The notes: generated by a model not told the origin, from the sequence alone. Shown: positions 17,377-34,941, counted from the stretch's first letter. The stretch: 48,653 nt of DNA from Pseudomonadota bacterium (GCA_023431055.1 JAEYXX010000052.1:1-48653); one strand, 5' to 3'. Made by a program: numbers and translations.

Positions 17377-18714
17377 TCAAGCACAGACTTCAGCAACAAT
17401 CTTAGCCAATTCATCGGCATAGCCGCGGACCGAACTTTCCTCGTCACCTTCGACCATCACCCGAACCAGTGGCTCCGTGCCGGACTTGCGCAGCAGCACC
17501 CGACCGCGCCCCGCCATGCTCTCGGTAACGCGCGCGCAGGCTTCTTTCACCGAAGGATGCTCGAGCGGGTCGAGCGCACCGGAGAAACGCACGTTGACCA
17601 GCACCTGCGGACACTTCTTCAGATCGCTACGCGCATCGACCAGGCTCTGGCCGCGACGCTTGAGCGCCATCAACACCTGGAGGGCCGCGATGATCGCATC
17701 GCCAGTCGTAGTGTGCTGGAAGCACACCAGATGCCCGGAGTTCTCGCCACCCAGTTGCCAATTGCGCGCCAGCAATTCAGCGATCACATAGCGATCGCCC
17801 ACATTGGCGCGAATGAATGGGATGTTCAGATCGGCCAGGGCCAATTCCAGACCGAGGTTGCTCATCAGCGTGCCGACCACACCGCCACGCAGCCGCCCAC
17901 GCTCCTGCAGATCACGCGCAATGATGAACAGCAGCTCATCACCATCGACCACCGCACCATATTGGTCGACCATCAGCACGCGATCAGCATCACCATCGAA
18001 GGCGATCCCCAGATCAGCCTGCTGCGCAACCACTTCAGCCTGCAGCGCCGCAATATGAGTGGAGCCACAAGCATCATTGATATTGAGGCCATCAGGCTGC
18101 GCCGAAATGACCCGGACCTCAGCACCCAGCTCGCGAAACACACTCGGCGCAACCTTGTAGGCAGCGCCATGGGCGCAATCGATGACGATCTTCAGCCCCT
18201 TGAAGCTGGTGCCACTGGGCACACTGCCCTTGCAGAACTCGATATAGCGCCCAGAGGCATCGTTGATCCGCGAAGCCTTACCGATTCCGGCAGATTCGAC
18301 CACGGTCATCGGCTGATCGAGCAGCTCTTCGATCATCAGCTCGACATCATCCGGAAGCTTGGTGCCTTCGCTGGAGAAGAACTTGATGCCGTTGTCATCA
18401 TGCGGATTGTGCGAAGCACTGATGACGATACCGGCATCGGCCTGGAATGTGCGGGTCAGATAGGCAATGGCCGGCGTCGGCATCGGGCCGAGCAGCTGCA
18501 CGTCAGCACCCGCTGCAGCCAGCCCCGCCTCCAGGGCGGACTCGAACATGTAGCCGGAAATACGCGTGTCCTTGCCGATCAGGATGCGGCACTTGCCCTG
18601 CTTGCGAAACGCCATGCCAGCTGCCCAGCCGAGCTTGAGCATGAAATCCGGAGTAATGGGAAACTGGCCGACGCGACCACGAATGCCGTCGGTGCCGAAG
18701 TACTTTCTAGCCAT
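17377..18714 (-). CDS. glmM: Phosphoglucosamine mutase
   Basis: Converts glucosamine 6-phosphate to glucosamine 1-phosphate for peptidoglycan and LPS precursor synthesis. The 445-residue protein starts [12 protein letters not shown], has the phosphoserine loop [12 protein letters not shown] (Ser101), the Mg-binding loop DGDADR (about 242-247) and the sugar-phosphate loop [12 protein letters not shown] near the C-terminus. ATG 18714 is chosen: AAGGA precedes it at the right distance, and the longer frame from 18744 is unconserved. It follows folP by 13 bases. Confidence 0.97.
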   Translation of the reverse strand: MARKYFGTDGIRGRVGQFPITPDFMLKLGWAAGMAFRKQGKCRILIGKDTRISGYMFESALEAGLAAAGADVQLLGPMPTPAIAYLTRTFQADAGIVISASHNPHDDNGIKFFSSEGTKLPDDVELMIEELLDQPMTVVESAGIGKASRINDASGRYIEFCKGSVPSGTSFKGLKIVIDCAHGAAYKVAPSVFRELGAEVRVISAQPDGLNINDACGSTHIAALQAEVVAQQADLGIAFDGDADRVLMVDQYGAVVDGDELLFIIARDLQERGRLRGGVVGTLMSNLGLELALADLNIPFIRANVGDRYVIAELLARNWQLGGENSGHLVCFQHTTTGDAIIAALQVLMALKRRGQSLVDARSDLKKCPQVLVNVRFSGALDPLEHPSVKEACARVTESMAGRGRVLLRKSGTEPLVRVMVEGDEESSVRGYADELAKIVAEVCA

Positions 18715-18727
18715 AACGCTTTCCTTG

Positions 18728-19579
18728 TTATTGCGCCGCTTCAACCGCAGCGATCATGCGCACCACGTCCACCGTTTCGGCGACATCGTGCACACGCAGA
18801 ATATGTGCGCCCTTGGTCAACGCCAGAGCAGCCAATGCCAGGCTGCCGTAGAGGCGACCGCCAACCTCATGACCGAGCACCTTGCCGATCATGCTCTTGC
18901 GCGAAACACCAACCAGCAAGGGCCGACCCAACGCAGAGAGCTCACTCATGCGCTTGAACAGGGCGAGATTGTGCTCCAGGGTCTTGGCAAAACCAAAGCC
19001 CGGATCGAGCAGGATCCGCTCAGCGGGAATACCGGCTGTCGCACAGGCGGCCATGCGCTCGACGAGAAAGTCACGCACCTCAGTGACGATATCCGGGTAT
19101 TGCGGATCGTCCTGCATGTTGCCCGGCTCGCCGCGCATGTGCATCAGACATACAGGCAGACCACTGTCTGCCGCCGCATCCAGAGCGCCATCACGCTGCA
19201 GCGAGCGCACATCGTTGATTAGCCCCGCCCCAAGCCTTGCACTTTCGCGCATGACGGCCGGGGTCGATGTATCCACGGAAATGATCACATCCAGCTCACG
19301 AGCGATGGCTTCGACCATCGGCGCAACGCGCTCCAGTTCCTCGGTCGGCGAAACGCTTCGCGCGCCTGGCCGAGTGGACTCACCACCGATATCGATCAGC
19401 GTCGCGCCAGCAGCGACCATCTGCTCCGCATGACGCAAGGCCGCATCGCGCGCGATGAAACGACCACCATCGGAGAAGGAATCGGGAGTGACATTGAGGA
19501 TACCCATCACTTGCGGACGGGATAAATCAAGAAGCCGGCTGCCACAGGGCAGCCGGCTCGGGTGTTGCTGTCGAGACAT
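18728..19579 (-). CDS. folP: Dihydropteroate synthase
   Basis: Condenses 4-aminobenzoate with hydroxymethyl-dihydropterin diphosphate in folate synthesis; it is the sulfonamide target. The 283-residue TIM-barrel protein has [16 protein letters not shown] (about 24-39), [12 protein letters not shown] (about 61-72), [25 protein letters not shown], and the C-terminal [11 protein letters not shown]. All substrate loops look intact. It is 8 bases after ftsH, the usual ftsH-folP-glmM order. Confidence 0.97.
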   Translation of the reverse strand: MSRQQHPSRLPCGSRLLDLSRPQVMGILNVTPDSFSDGGRFIARDAALRHAEQMVAAGATLIDIGGESTRPGARSVSPTEELERVAPMVEAIARELDVIISVDTSTPAVMRESARLGAGLINDVRSLQRDGALDAAADSGLPVCLMHMRGEPGNMQDDPQYPDIVTEVRDFLVERMAACATAGIPAERILLDPGFGFAKTLEHNLALFKRMSELSALGRPLLVGVSRKSMIGKVLGHEVGGRLYGSLALAALALTKGAHILRVHDVAETVDVVRMIAAVEAAQ

Positions 19580-19587
19580 AGGGAACC

Positions 19588-21510
<1,923 letters not shown>

Positions 21511-21711
21511 TTAGCTACCCTCTGAAGCAGGCCTCGTGGCGAAGCAGGCTTCCCATGACGACCAATGATATACCGACCTAACTTACACCAAACGCCCGCA
21601 TCCCGCAGGCACCGTCTGTAACCCTTTATTAGGTTTCTGCCACTGAGACCGACAGGGCGAACACCAGTTTCAACTCATAACCCACGAAAGCCACGCGCCA
21701 ACAGATATTGC

Positions 21712-22296
21712 TCACGAGAACGATCGCGCGACGACAGCGGCTTGCGCATCTGCACCTTCGAAGGTCTCGCGCACCTGCTTGTGGTACGCATCGAAACCTT
21801 CGCCCTGGAAAATCTTGATCAGAAAGTCACCGCCAGGTCGCAAAACCCGGCCCGCCAGATCCAGCGCAAGCTCGCACAGATACATCGCGCGCGCCTGATC
21901 AGCGGTTCTTACCCCACTCATATTGGGGGCCATATCGGAAATAACAAGGTCGACCGGATTTTCGCCGATGGCCTCGAGAATCTGCGCAAAGACCGCGTCA
22001 TCGGTGAAATCACCCTGAATGAAGGTGACATCAGGAATGCTGTCCATCTCCAGGATGTCTGAAGCGATCAGACGCCCCTTGTCGCCAATCACTCGACTGG
22101 TGACCTGCGACCAGCCGCCCGGCGCAGCGCCGAGGTCGACCACGGTCATACCGGGACGCAGGATGCGATCCTTCTCCTGGATTTCCAGCAACTTGTAGCT
22201 GGCACGCGAACGATAGCCATCCTTCTGCGCCATCTTCACGTAAGGATCGTCGAAATGTTCTTTCAGCCAACGCTGGCTGGTCTTGGAACGTGCCAC
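21712..22296 (-). CDS. rlmE: 23S rRNA (uridine-2'-O-)methyltransferase RlmE, C-terminally frameshifted
   Basis: RlmE (FtsJ/RrmJ) methylates the 2'-OH of U2552 in 23S rRNA late in 50S assembly. SAM-binding [13 protein letters not shown] (about 52-64) and the catalytic K35, D121 (VISDMAP) and K161 (FLIKIFQG) are present. The frame breaks after VRETFE (residue 180) and ends with 14 aberrant residues. The normal family C-terminus ([19 protein letters not shown] onward, ending at a TGA at 21675-21677) is intact in another frame. The intact product would be about 207 residues. The break fits loss of two bases where GAAAAGGTG became GAAGGTG. The lost part includes the fourth conserved residue (the RSRE glutamate). 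It may be a true mutation or an assembly error. Confidence 0.85.
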
Positions 22297-22386
22297 TAAA
22301 ACCTCGAACTCAACGGGTCATGAATAACTGCGCGGGCTCGGGTAAGATAGGCGCCGTTTTCCAGACCGAATTAGGTACTAACGATT

Positions 22387-22698
22387 ATGCCGCTCACTCA
22401 AGAGCAGAAGAAACAATTCAAATCTATCGGCCACCACCTGAAACCTGTATTGATCGTGGCGGATAACGGTTTGACCGAAGGCGTGCTGGCCGAACTGGAC
22501 CGCGCCCTCAACGATCACGAACTGATCAAGGTACAGTTGCGCCTCGCCGAACGCGAGGATCGTCAGGCTGCCATCGCCGCTCTGTGCGAAGCCGGCCGCG
22601 CCGAACTGGTGCAGTCGATCGGCAAGGTCGCCCTGCTCTATCGCAAGAACCCAAAGCCGAATCGCAACCTGTCCAACGTGATTCGCTACCAGGGCTGA
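22387..22698 (+). CDS. yhbY: CRM-domain RNA-binding protein YhbY
   Basis: A 103-residue single CRM (YhbY) domain protein that associates with pre-50S ribosomes. Conserved blocks are LTQEQKKQFKSIGHHLKPV (about 3-21), the GxxG-like region with DNGLTEGVLAELDRAL (about 27-42), HELIKVQL, and IGKVALLYRKNPKP. It is divergent from rlmE, another 50S maturation gene, with a 90-base shared upstream region. The normal length and motifs suggest an intact gene. Confidence 0.93.
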   Translation: MPLTQEQKKQFKSIGHHLKPVLIVADNGLTEGVLAELDRALNDHELIKVQLRLAEREDRQAAIAALCEAGRAELVQSIGKVALLYRKNPKPNRNLSNVIRYQG

Positions 22699-22704
22699 GC
22701 AGGC

Positions 22705-22775
22705 GCGGGAGCGGATTTGTTCGTGTCACAGCTGGCCAGGCCACGCGTTGATCGCGAATGAATTCGCCCCCACAG
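22705..22775. repeat. REP-like inverted repeat pair
   Basis: GCGGGAGCGGATTTGTTCG (22705-22723) and its degenerate complement ending in GAATTCGCCCCCACAG (about 22760-22775) form a REP doublet of the kind scattered in pseudomonad genomes. It lies between the convergent yhbY and DUF4149 genes. Confidence 0.6.
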
Positions 22776-22783
22776 AACAGCCG

Positions 22784-23200
22784 CTAGCGCCTCGCTGCCG
22801 CGCCCGGCACGGGCTGCAGCACCAGCAACAGCCCGCAGAATGCCATCACCAGGTAGCTGAAGCGTAGCCAGTACTCGGCCTCCGGCCACTGGTACAACGT
22901 GACGAAATAACTCAGGGCCATGACCGCAACGGTCAACAAGAGCTGCCCACGCATATCCCGCAACAGACTCGAAAGCCCGTCACTGCGCAGCAGGGCAAAA
23001 GCCTGCAGCGCCACGCACACAGCCGCCAGGCCAACCAGCAGCGGAGACAGCTTCGCTGCTATTTCCTGAACCAGCAGCGGCGCCAGGCCGATCTGACCTA
23101 TGGCCGGCAAAATGACGAATTGCAGCAACCACAAGCCGCCGACCCAGAGAGTCTGGGCCAGCTGCCAACTGACGGCAGCGGCCCGCGACGGCTGTTGCAC
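22784..23200 (-). CDS. DUF4149 membrane protein
   Basis: About 138 residues with four predicted membrane segments (QTLWVGGLWLLQFVILPAI, LLVGLAAVCVALQAFALL, LLLTVAVMALSYFVTLYQW, YLVMAFCGLLLVLQ), fitting DUF4149. No function is known for the family. I take GTG 23200, which lies just after the greA stop (TAA at 23204-23202), because the longer frame would overlap greA and be unconserved. The ribosome site is weak, so translation may be coupled to greA. It is the last gene of the carA-carB-greA string. Confidence 0.75.
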   Translation of the reverse strand: MQQPSRAAAVSWQLAQTLWVGGLWLLQFVILPAIGQIGLAPLLVQEIAAKLSPLLVGLAAVCVALQAFALLRSDGLSSLLRDMRGQLLLTVAVMALSYFVTLYQWPEAEYWLRFSYLVMAFCGLLLVLQPVPGAAARR

Positions 23201-23201
23201 C

Positions 23202-23674
23202 TTAGATGTGGCGGACTTCGACAATCTCGTACTCGACCAGGCCACTGGGAGTCTGCACGCCGACCACGTCACCCTCGCTCTTGCCCACCAGGGCACGGGC
23301 GATGGGCGAGCCGACGGAGATCTTGCCCTGCTTGATGTCGGCTTCGTCTTCGCCAACGATCTGGTAGGTCACGCTTTCGTCGGTTTCGACGTTGGCGATT
23401 TCCACCGTGGTGCCGAAGATCACCTTGCCGGTGTGCTCGATGGTGGTGACATCGATGATCACCGCGTTCTGCAGACGACCTTCGATATCACGCACCCGCG
23501 CCTCGACCATGCCCTGCTCTTCACGCGCGGCATGGTATTCGGCGTTTTCCTTGAGGTCGCCCAGTTCACGAGCCTCGGCAATCGCCTGGCTCAGTGCGGG
23601 GCGACGCACCTTGGTCAGGTGCGCCAGCTCTTCTTCCAGGGCGCGAGCGCCCTGGACGGTCATGGGGTACTTGT

Positions 23675-23678
<4 letters not shown>
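23202..23678 (-). CDS. greA: Transcription elongation factor GreA
   Basis: GreA enters the secondary channel of RNA polymerase and stimulates cleavage of backtracked RNA. The 158-residue protein has an N-terminal coiled coil (about 1-75) with the acidic tip [20 protein letters not shown] (about 36-55, carrying the D-x-x-E type catalytic acids) and a C-terminal FKBP-like domain ([17 protein letters not shown]). It overlaps the carB stop by ATGA, so it is translated with carB; this carB-greA order is usual in pseudomonads. Confidence 0.97.
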
Positions 23679-26896
<3,218 letters not shown>

Positions 26897-26926
26897 GGTC
26901 TTCTCGAATTCTCTGCTCGGCGGGGC

Positions 26927-28075
26927 TTAGCGGCGTTTGGCCATTTCATTGATGAAACGGTCGAACAGCGGCGCAACGTCGTGCGGGCCTGGGCTGGCTT
27001 CGGGGTGACCCTGGAAGCTGAAGGCGGCCTTGTCGGTACGTTCGATGCCCTGCAGGGTGCCATCGAACAGCGACTTGTGGATCGGACGCACATTGCTCGG
27101 CAGGCTGCTCTCGTCCACGGCGAAACCGTGGTTCTGACTGGTGATCATCACCACGCCAGTGTCGAGATCCTGTACCGGGTGGTTGGCGCCATGGTGGCCG
27201 TGGCCCATCTTCAGGGTCTTGGCACCGGAGGCCAGGGCCAGCAACTGGTGGCCCAGGCAGATGCCGAATACCGGGATGTCGGTTTCCAGAATTTCCTTGA
27301 TCGCCTTGATCGCGTAGTCGCACGGCTCGGGGTCGCCAGGACCGTTGGAGAGGAACACACCGTCAGGATTCAGGGCCAGCACTTCGCTGGCCGGCGTCTG
27401 CGCTGGCACCACGGTCAGGCGGCAGCCGCGGGCGACCAGCATGCGCAGGATATTCAGCTTCACACCGTAGTCGTAAGCGACCACGTGGTACGGCAGCTCC
27501 TCGGCCGGGACCAGCGGGTGGCTGTCGCTTTCCAGGTTCCAAACGCTGGAGCGCCACTCGTAGGCACTGGCGCAGGTCACTTCCTTGGCCAGATCCATGC
27601 CCTTGAGGCCCGGGAAGCTGCGTGCCAGCTCCAGTGCCTTTTCTTCGGTGGCATCGGCGCCAGTGAGGATGCAGCCGTTCTGCGAGCCCTTCTCGCGCAG
27701 GATGCGGGTCAGGCGACGGGTATCGATACCGGCGATGGCGACGGTGCCATTGGCCTTCAGATACTCGTCCAGTGGTTGCTTGTCGCGCCAGTTGCTGGAG
27801 ATCAGCGGCAGGTCGCGGATGATCAGGCCAGCAGCCCAGACGCTGCAGGACTCGGCATCTTCCGGCGTGGTACCGGTGTTGCCGATGTGCGGGTAGGTCA
27901 GGGTAACGATCTGCTGGGCATAGGATGGATCGGTAAGGATTTCCTGATAGCCGGTCATGGCGGTGTTGAACACCACCTCTCCGATCGTCTGGCCATCGGC
28001 CCCGATGGAATCGCCGCGAAAAATGCTGCCGTCAGCAAGGGCCAAAATGGCAGGTTTGGGGGCTGGCTTAGTCAA
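26927..28075 (-). CDS. carA: Carbamoyl-phosphate synthase small (glutaminase) subunit
   Basis: Hydrolyses glutamine and passes ammonia to CarB. The 382-residue protein has an N-terminal CPSase_sm domain ([39 protein letters not shown]) and a class I glutamine amidotransferase domain with the nucleophile in [14 protein letters not shown] and the His/Glu pair in [11 protein letters not shown] start at TTG 28075 (reads MTKPAPKPA), because GGAGG is 5-6 bases upstream; the ATG at 28108 has no such site and lies inside a leader ORF. An attenuator-like leader precedes it. Confidence 0.95.
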   Translation of the reverse strand: MTKPAPKPAILALADGSIFRGDSIGADGQTIGEVVFNTAMTGYQEILTDPSYAQQIVTLTYPHIGNTGTTPEDAESCSVWAAGLIIRDLPLISSNWRDKQPLDEYLKANGTVAIAGIDTRRLTRILREKGSQNGCILTGADATEEKALELARSFPGLKGMDLAKEVTCASAYEWRSSVWNLESDSHPLVPAEELPYHVVAYDYGVKLNILRMLVARGCRLTVVPAQTPASEVLALNPDGVFLSNGPGDPEPCDYAIKAIKEILETDIPVFGICLGHQLLALASGAKTLKMGHGHHGANHPVQDLDTGVVMITSQNHGFAVDESSLPSNVRPIHKSLFDGTLQGIERTDKAAFSFQGHPEASPGPHDVAPLFDRFINEMAKRR

Positions 28076-28092
28076 GAAGACCTCCGTCTCGA

Positions 28093-28170
28093 TCAAGGCT
28101 TGAAGCAAACGCAGGTTGTAAAAAAGCGGGATGACGTGTGAAGGTCATCCCGCTTTTTTATTTGAACCAT
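28093..28170 (-). CDS. Candidate leader peptide of carA (25 residues)
   Basis: ATG 28170 to TGA 28093-28095 encodes 25 residues with two Phe codons next to each other and the end TCVCFKP. The ORF runs through the whole terminator hairpin (28121-28158), as attenuator leader ORFs can do. There is no clear Shine-Dalgarno before the ATG. A leader peptide has, as I recall, been proposed for P. aeruginosa carA; whether this is its counterpart I cannot check here. Confidence 0.3.
   Translation of the reverse strand: MVQIKKRDDLHTSSRFFTTCVCFKP
28121..28158. terminator. Bidirectional terminator/attenuator in the carA leader
   Basis: A 15-bp perfect stem, AAAAAGCGGGATGAC and GTCATCCCGCTTTTT, with loop GTGTGAAG. 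It carries U-runs in both directions. It sits between dapB and carA, so it ends dapB mRNA and could act as an attenuator for a carA promoter upstream of it. Confidence 0.85.
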
Positions 28171-28180
28171 TCTGCGTAAC

Positions 28181-28200
28181 TTTTAGTGGACACACTAAAA
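28181..28200. promoter_or_regulatory. Perfect palindrome upstream of the carA attenuator
   Basis: TTTTAGTG, spacer GACA, CACTAAAA: 8-bp arms with no mismatch, in the dapB-carA gap. It looks like an operator for a dimeric regulator or an RNA hairpin. No regulator is identified. Confidence 0.45.
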
Positions 28201-28265
28201 CAGGAAGCTTACAGGAAAACCCTTTTTCGGTCCACCCGATAAGACGCCTCAGTCACACATTCGCC

Positions 28266-29140
<875 letters not shown>

Positions 29141-29146
29141 CCGTGG

Positions 29147-30274
29147 TTATACGTCACCAAAGAAGCGCTTCACGCCCTCGAACCAGCCACTGGCCTTGGG
29201 CGAGTGGGAGTCGTCGCCCTGCAGCGACTTGCGGAACTCCTCGAGCAGCTCGCGCTGACGCTTGTTCAGGTTGACCGGCGTTTCCACCGCCACCCGGCAC
29301 ATCAGATCGCCCGCCGCCCCACCGCGCACCGGGGCCACGCCCTTGCCACGCAGGCGGAAGAGTTTGCCGGTCTGGGTGCCTTCCGGAATCTTCAGCTTGA
29401 CCCGACCATCGAGGGTCGGCACTTCCAGTTCGCCACCCAGCGCCGCATCGGCGAAGCTGATCGGCACTTCGCAGTACAGGTGCTTGCCGTCGCGCTGGAA
29501 GATCGCATGCTCACGGACGTTGACCACCACGTAGAGGTCACCGGCCGGGCCGCCATGCGCACCAGCCTCACCTTCGCCGGACAGGCGAATGCGATCACCG
29601 GTATCGACGCCTGGCGGCACCTTTACCGACAGCGTCTTGCTCTCTTCCACTCGGCCCTGGCCATGGCAGCTGCCACAGGGGTCGGTGATCATCTTGCCGC
29701 TGCCGTGGCAACGCGGGCAGGTCTGCTGCACGGAGAAGAAGCCCTGTTGCATGCGCACCTGACCGATACCACCGCAAGTTGTGCAAGTGACCGGGCTGGT
29801 GCCCTTCTTGGCGCCGGTACCATCGCAGGTCTTGCAGCCGACCAGGGTCGGCACGCGGATGGTCACGGTGGTGCCGCGCACCGCTTCTTCCAGATCCAGC
29901 TCCAGGGTGTAGCGCAGGTCACTGCCACGCTGAGCACCGCCGCGCGAACCGCCACGGCCGCCGCCGAAAAAGTCGCTGAACACGTCGCCGAAGATGTCGG
30001 AGAAGTTGGCGCCACCAAAACCGGCTCCGCCGCCACCGCCCATCTGCGGGTCGACCCCGGCGTGGCCGTACTGGTCGTAGGCCGAACGCTTGCTGGCGTC
30101 GGAGAGCACTTCGTAGGCCTCGTTGGCCTCCTTGAATTTCTCTTCGGCGTCCTTGTCGTCCGGGTTGCGGTCCGGGTGATATTTCATCGCCAGGCGTCGA
30201 TAGGCCTTCTTCAGCTCGGCCTCGCTGGCGCCGCGCTCGACCCCCAGGATCTCGTAATAATCACGTTTTGCCAT
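29147..30274 (-). CDS. dnaJ: Chaperone DnaJ (Hsp40)
   Basis: Co-chaperone that delivers unfolded proteins to DnaK and stimulates its ATPase. The 375-residue protein has a J domain (about 1-70) with HPD at 33-35, a Gly/Phe-rich linker (about 75-110), four zinc-binding repeats ([32 protein letters not shown]; about 145-210) and the C-terminal substrate-binding domain. It follows dnaK by 135 bases; that gap holds a GCGGGAG/CTCCCGC hairpin (30319-30336) without a U-tract, so some readthrough from dnaK is likely. Confidence 0.98.
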   Translation of the reverse strand: MAKRDYYEILGVERGASEAELKKAYRRLAMKYHPDRNPDDKDAEEKFKEANEAYEVLSDASKRSAYDQYGHAGVDPQMGGGGGAGFGGANFSDIFGDVFSDFFGGGRGGSRGGAQRGSDLRYTLELDLEEAVRGTTVTIRVPTLVGCKTCDGTGAKKGTSPVTCTTCGGIGQVRMQQGFFSVQQTCPRCHGSGKMITDPCGSCHGQGRVEESKTLSVKVPPGVDTGDRIRLSGEGEAGAHGGPAGDLYVVVNVREHAIFQRDGKHLYCEVPISFADAALGGELEVPTLDGRVKLKIPEGTQTGKLFRLRGKGVAPVRGGAAGDLMCRVAVETPVNLNKRQRELLEEFRKSLQGDDSHSPKASGWFEGVKRFFGDV

Positions 30275-30409
30275 AGTTGTGCTGCACTCTCAGATTCGTG
30301 AGCTCCAGATACGCCGACGCGGGAGAAGGCTCCCGCGCGGCGAATCCTGCCCGTCGCGAGCGACGGTGGAGCGTAAAGAAGAGGCGGCCCGCTGAGCAGG
30401 CCGCATCCC

Positions 30410-32326
<1,917 letters not shown>

Positions 32327-32402
32327 GAAAATTCTCCCGAAACTTTGATTTTTCCGTCGCCTCGTTTCACAGGCGCCGGCAGCACTAAAACGCTTGACTC
32401 AG

Positions 32403-32430
32403 AAATGGGGTCGCCCCCGAAAATTTCAAG
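32403..32430 (-). promoter_or_regulatory. Sigma-32 heat-shock promoter of dnaK
   Basis: On the minus strand CTTGAA (32430-32425), a 14-base spacer and CCCCATTT (32410-32403). Both boxes match the RpoH consensus fully. The -35 overlaps the last codons of grpE. Confidence 0.8.
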
Positions 32431-32995
32431 CCTGCTCGTCGATGGACGGCGGCGGGGTGGTCGGCGCCTTGCTGACCACGACCATGGCCGGACGCAGCAG
32501 ACGACCGTTGAGCAGATAACCCTTCTGGAACACCTTGAGCACCGAGTTCGGCTCGACGTGGGTGCTCTCCTCCATCGCCATGGCCTGGTGATGCTCTGGA
32601 TTGAACGGAGCGCCATGCGGGTCGATCGCTTCGAGCTGATGACGCGCCAGGGTGTCGAGGAACAGCTTGAGGGTCAGTTGCATACCCTCGCGCACGCCCT
32701 TGATGGCTTCGTCGTCCGGGCTGGACAGCTCCAGACCACGCTCCAGACTGTCGACCACCGGCAGCAGATCGTTGGCGAATTTCTCCAGGGCAAACTTGTG
32801 CGCCTTCTCGACATCCTGCTCGGCGCGACGGCGCACGTTCTGCAGCTCGGCCGCTACGCGCAGCGACTGATCCTGCGCTGCCGCCAGCTGCTCTTCCAGG
32901 GCCTGCACGCGAGCCGCCAGATCGTCGCTCGGCGCAGCGTTCTCAGCCGCCTGAGTCTCGGGGTTCTGCGTGTCCAGGTTCTGTTCGTCAGCCAT
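32426..32995 (-). CDS. grpE: Nucleotide exchange factor GrpE
   Basis: Releases ADP from DnaK. The 189-residue protein has a long N-terminal coiled coil (about 35-95, [14 protein letters not shown]), the dimer region [20 protein letters not shown] (about 65-84), and the C-terminal beta domain with NPEHHQAMA and VLQKGY-like [21 protein letters not shown] 32995 (MADEQNL) is preceded by GGAG; the longer ORF from 33172 is not conserved. A sigma-32 promoter is at 33050-33077 and the gene is divergent from recN. Confidence 0.96.
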   Translation of the reverse strand: MADEQNLDTQNPETQAAENAAPSDDLAARVQALEEQLAAAQDQSLRVAAELQNVRRRAEQDVEKAHKFALEKFANDLLPVVDSLERGLELSSPDDEAIKGVREGMQLTLKLFLDTLARHQLEAIDPHGAPFNPEHHQAMAMEESTHVEPNSVLKVFQKGYLLNGRLLRPAMVVVSKAPTTPPPSIDEQA

Positions 32996-33049
32996 GCCTA
33001 TCTCCTCTCGAATGAAACGGCGCGAGTCCGGCTCGCGCACCTGCCGCCT

Positions 33050-33077
33050 ATATGGAGCCAAATCCCCAGCTTTCAAG
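33050..33077 (-). promoter_or_regulatory. Sigma-32 heat-shock promoter of grpE
   Basis: On the minus strand CTTGAA (33077-33072), a 14-base spacer and CTCCATAT (33057-33050), which matches CCCCATNT at 7 of 8 positions. The leader to ATG 32995 would be about 45 bases. Confidence 0.75.
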
Positions 33078-33092
33078 GGGCGATAGGGAGGA

Positions 33093-33129
33093 TTGCCAGG
33101 AAAAGAAAAAACACTGTATAAATAACCAG
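33093..33129 (+). promoter_or_regulatory. recN promoter with LexA (SOS) box
   Basis: A -35 TTGCCA (33093-33098), 18-base spacer and -10 TATAAA (33117-33122). The LexA-type palindrome CTGTATAAATAACCAG (33114-33129) covers the -10; it differs from CTGT-N8-ACAG only at one base of the right half. This explains SOS control of recN. Confidence 0.8.
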
Positions 33130-33152
33130 ACATCAATTCGGGAGCGTTCGCC

Positions 33153-34829
33153 ATGCTGGTGCACCTGTCCATTCACAACTACGCCATCGTCGACCACCTC
33201 GACCTCGAGCTGGATGCCGGCATGAGCGCCATCAGCGGCGAGACCGGTGCCGGCAAGTCGATCATGCTCGATGCTCTCGGCCTGTGCCTGGGTGATCGCG
33301 CCGACAGCGGCGTGGTGCGTCCCGGAGCCGACAAGGCGGACATTCTCGCCAGCTTCGACCTGGCGGAGATTCCCGAAGCGCGCGCCTGGCTCGCCGAGCG
33401 CGACCTGGACAGCGACGGCCCGTGCATCCTGCGCCGGGTGATCACCGCCGAAGGCCGCTCGCGTGGTTACATCAACGGCAGCCCCTGCCCGCAGGCCGAC
33501 CTCAAGGCCATCGGCGAGCTGATCATCGACATCCACAGCCAGCACGAGCACCAGTCGCTGCTCAAGACCGACACCCACCGCCGCCTGCTCGACGAGTATG
33601 CCGGCAGCCAGGAACTGGCGCGCCAGGTGCAGCTGGCCGCGCAGCGCTGGAAGCAGACGCGCAACGAGCTGGAGCGCATCTCCAGCCAGGGTGACGAACA
33701 ACGCGCGCGCCACCAGTTGCTCAGCTATCAGCTGGAAGAGCTGGAGAACCTTGCCCTTGGCGACAACGAACTGGAACAGCTGGAGCAGGAACACAAGGCC
33801 CTGAGCAATGCCGAGGCGCTGCTCGGCGCCTGCCGCCAGGTGCTCGACCTGTGCAGCGAGAGCGATGCCGGCAACGTGCTGTCGGCACTCACCGCCAGCC
33901 TCAACCGTCTCGGTGCTTTCGGCGGCCAGGGGGGTGCGCTCGGCGAAGCGAGCAACCTGCTGGCCAGCGCACAGATTCAGGTGGAAGAAGCCGTCGGCGA
34001 GCTGAACCGCTTCGTCGATCACTTCGACGCCGACCCCGAGCGCCAGCAGTTTCTCGAAGAACGCCTGGACACCATCTATACCCTGGCGCGCAAGCATCGC
34101 ATCCAACCCACCGAGCTGACCGCCTTGCAGCAACAGTTGTTCGAGGAGCTTGAAGGCCTGAATGCCGACGACCAGGCCAGTGAACGCCTGGCCGAAGAGC
34201 TGGCCGCCTATGAGCGCCATTACCAGGAGAAAGCCGCCGAGCTCAGCACACTGCGCAGCAAGGCTGCCGAGCGCCTGGCCGCTGCAGTGGAGCAGGAAAT
34301 GCAGGCGCTGGGCATGCCTGGCGGCCGCTTCAACATCCAGCTCCAGGCCATGAGCAGCGAAGAACCACATGCCAGTGGCCTGGAAATGGTGGAATTCCTG
34401 GTCAGCGCCAACCCCGGCCAGCCGCTACGCGGCTTGGCCAAGGTGGCCTCCGGTGGTGAGCTGTCACGTATCAGCCTGGCGATCCAGGTGATCACCGCGC
34501 AGACCTCGCGTGTACCGACCCTGGTATTCGACGAAGTGGACGTCGGTATAGGCGGCCCGACCGCCGAAGTGGTCGGGCAACTGCTGCGCCGCCTCGGCGA
34601 GCGCGGTCAGGTGCTATGCGTCACCCACTTGCCGCAAGTCGCTGCGCAGGGCCATCAACATCTGTTCGTGCACAAGCGGCGCGGCGAAGATGCCACGTCT
34701 ACCGCCGTGAGCAAGCTGGACGAGAGCGGCCGCGTCGAGGAAATAGCCCGCATGCTCGGTGGCGTCGACCTGACCGAGGAATCCCTGGCTCACGCCCGCA
34801 AGATGGTCACCAGCGCTCAGGCCGCCTGA
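33153..34829 (+). CDS. recN: DNA repair protein RecN
   Basis: An SMC-like ATPase needed for double-strand break repair. The 558-residue protein has Walker A GETGAGKS at 29-36, long coiled-coil arms on both sides of a short central loop (about 150-370), the ABC signature [10 protein letters not shown] (about 432-441), Walker [13 protein letters not shown] (about 453-464) and the H-loop [10 protein letters not shown]. Length is normal. It is divergent from grpE, and its SOS promoter sits 24 bases before the start codon. Two terminating hairpins follow. Confidence 0.97.
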   Translation: MLVHLSIHNYAIVDHLDLELDAGMSAISGETGAGKSIMLDALGLCLGDRADSGVVRPGADKADILASFDLAEIPEARAWLAERDLDSDGPCILRRVITAEGRSRGYINGSPCPQADLKAIGELIIDIHSQHEHQSLLKTDTHRRLLDEYAGSQELARQVQLAAQRWKQTRNELERISSQGDEQRARHQLLSYQLEELENLALGDNELEQLEQEHKALSNAEALLGACRQVLDLCSESDAGNVLSALTASLNRLGAFGGQGGALGEASNLLASAQIQVEEAVGELNRFVDHFDADPERQQFLEERLDTIYTLARKHRIQPTELTALQQQLFEELEGLNADDQASERLAEELAAYERHYQEKAAELSTLRSKAAERLAAAVEQEMQALGMPGGRFNIQLQAMSSEEPHASGLEMVEFLVSANPGQPLRGLAKVASGGELSRISLAIQVITAQTSRVPTLVFDEVDVGIGGPTAEVVGQLLRRLGERGQVLCVTHLPQVAAQGHQHLFVHKRRGEDATSTAVSKLDESGRVEEIARMLGGVDLTEESLAHARKMVTSAQAA

Positions 34830-34835
34830 AGCAAC

Positions 34836-34886
34836 GTAGCCTGGATGCAATCCGGGAGCACCAAGCCACCCGGATTGCATCCAGGC
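34836..34886. repeat. REP-like palindrome after recN
   Basis: GTAGCCTGGATGCAATCCGG (34836-34855) pairs with the complement CCCGGATTGCATCCAGGC (34869-34886). The same repeat type is found at 44863-44923. Confidence 0.65.
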
Positions 34887-34897
34887 CACGACAAAGC

Positions 34898-34925
34898 AAA
34901 AAGGCGACCCGAGGGTCGCCTTTTT
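34898..34925. terminator. Bidirectional terminator between recN and fur
   Basis: AAAAAGGCGAC and GTCGCCTTTTT close around CCGAGG, with a U-run in both directions. It serves the convergent recN and fur genes. Confidence 0.85.
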
Positions 34926-34941
34926 GATTGCCGCAGAAGGA

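Noticed and set aside
23201..23356. Upstream extension of the DUF4149 frame into greA
   Set aside because: It would overlap the greA coding region by about 150 bases and gives a basic, unconserved segment.
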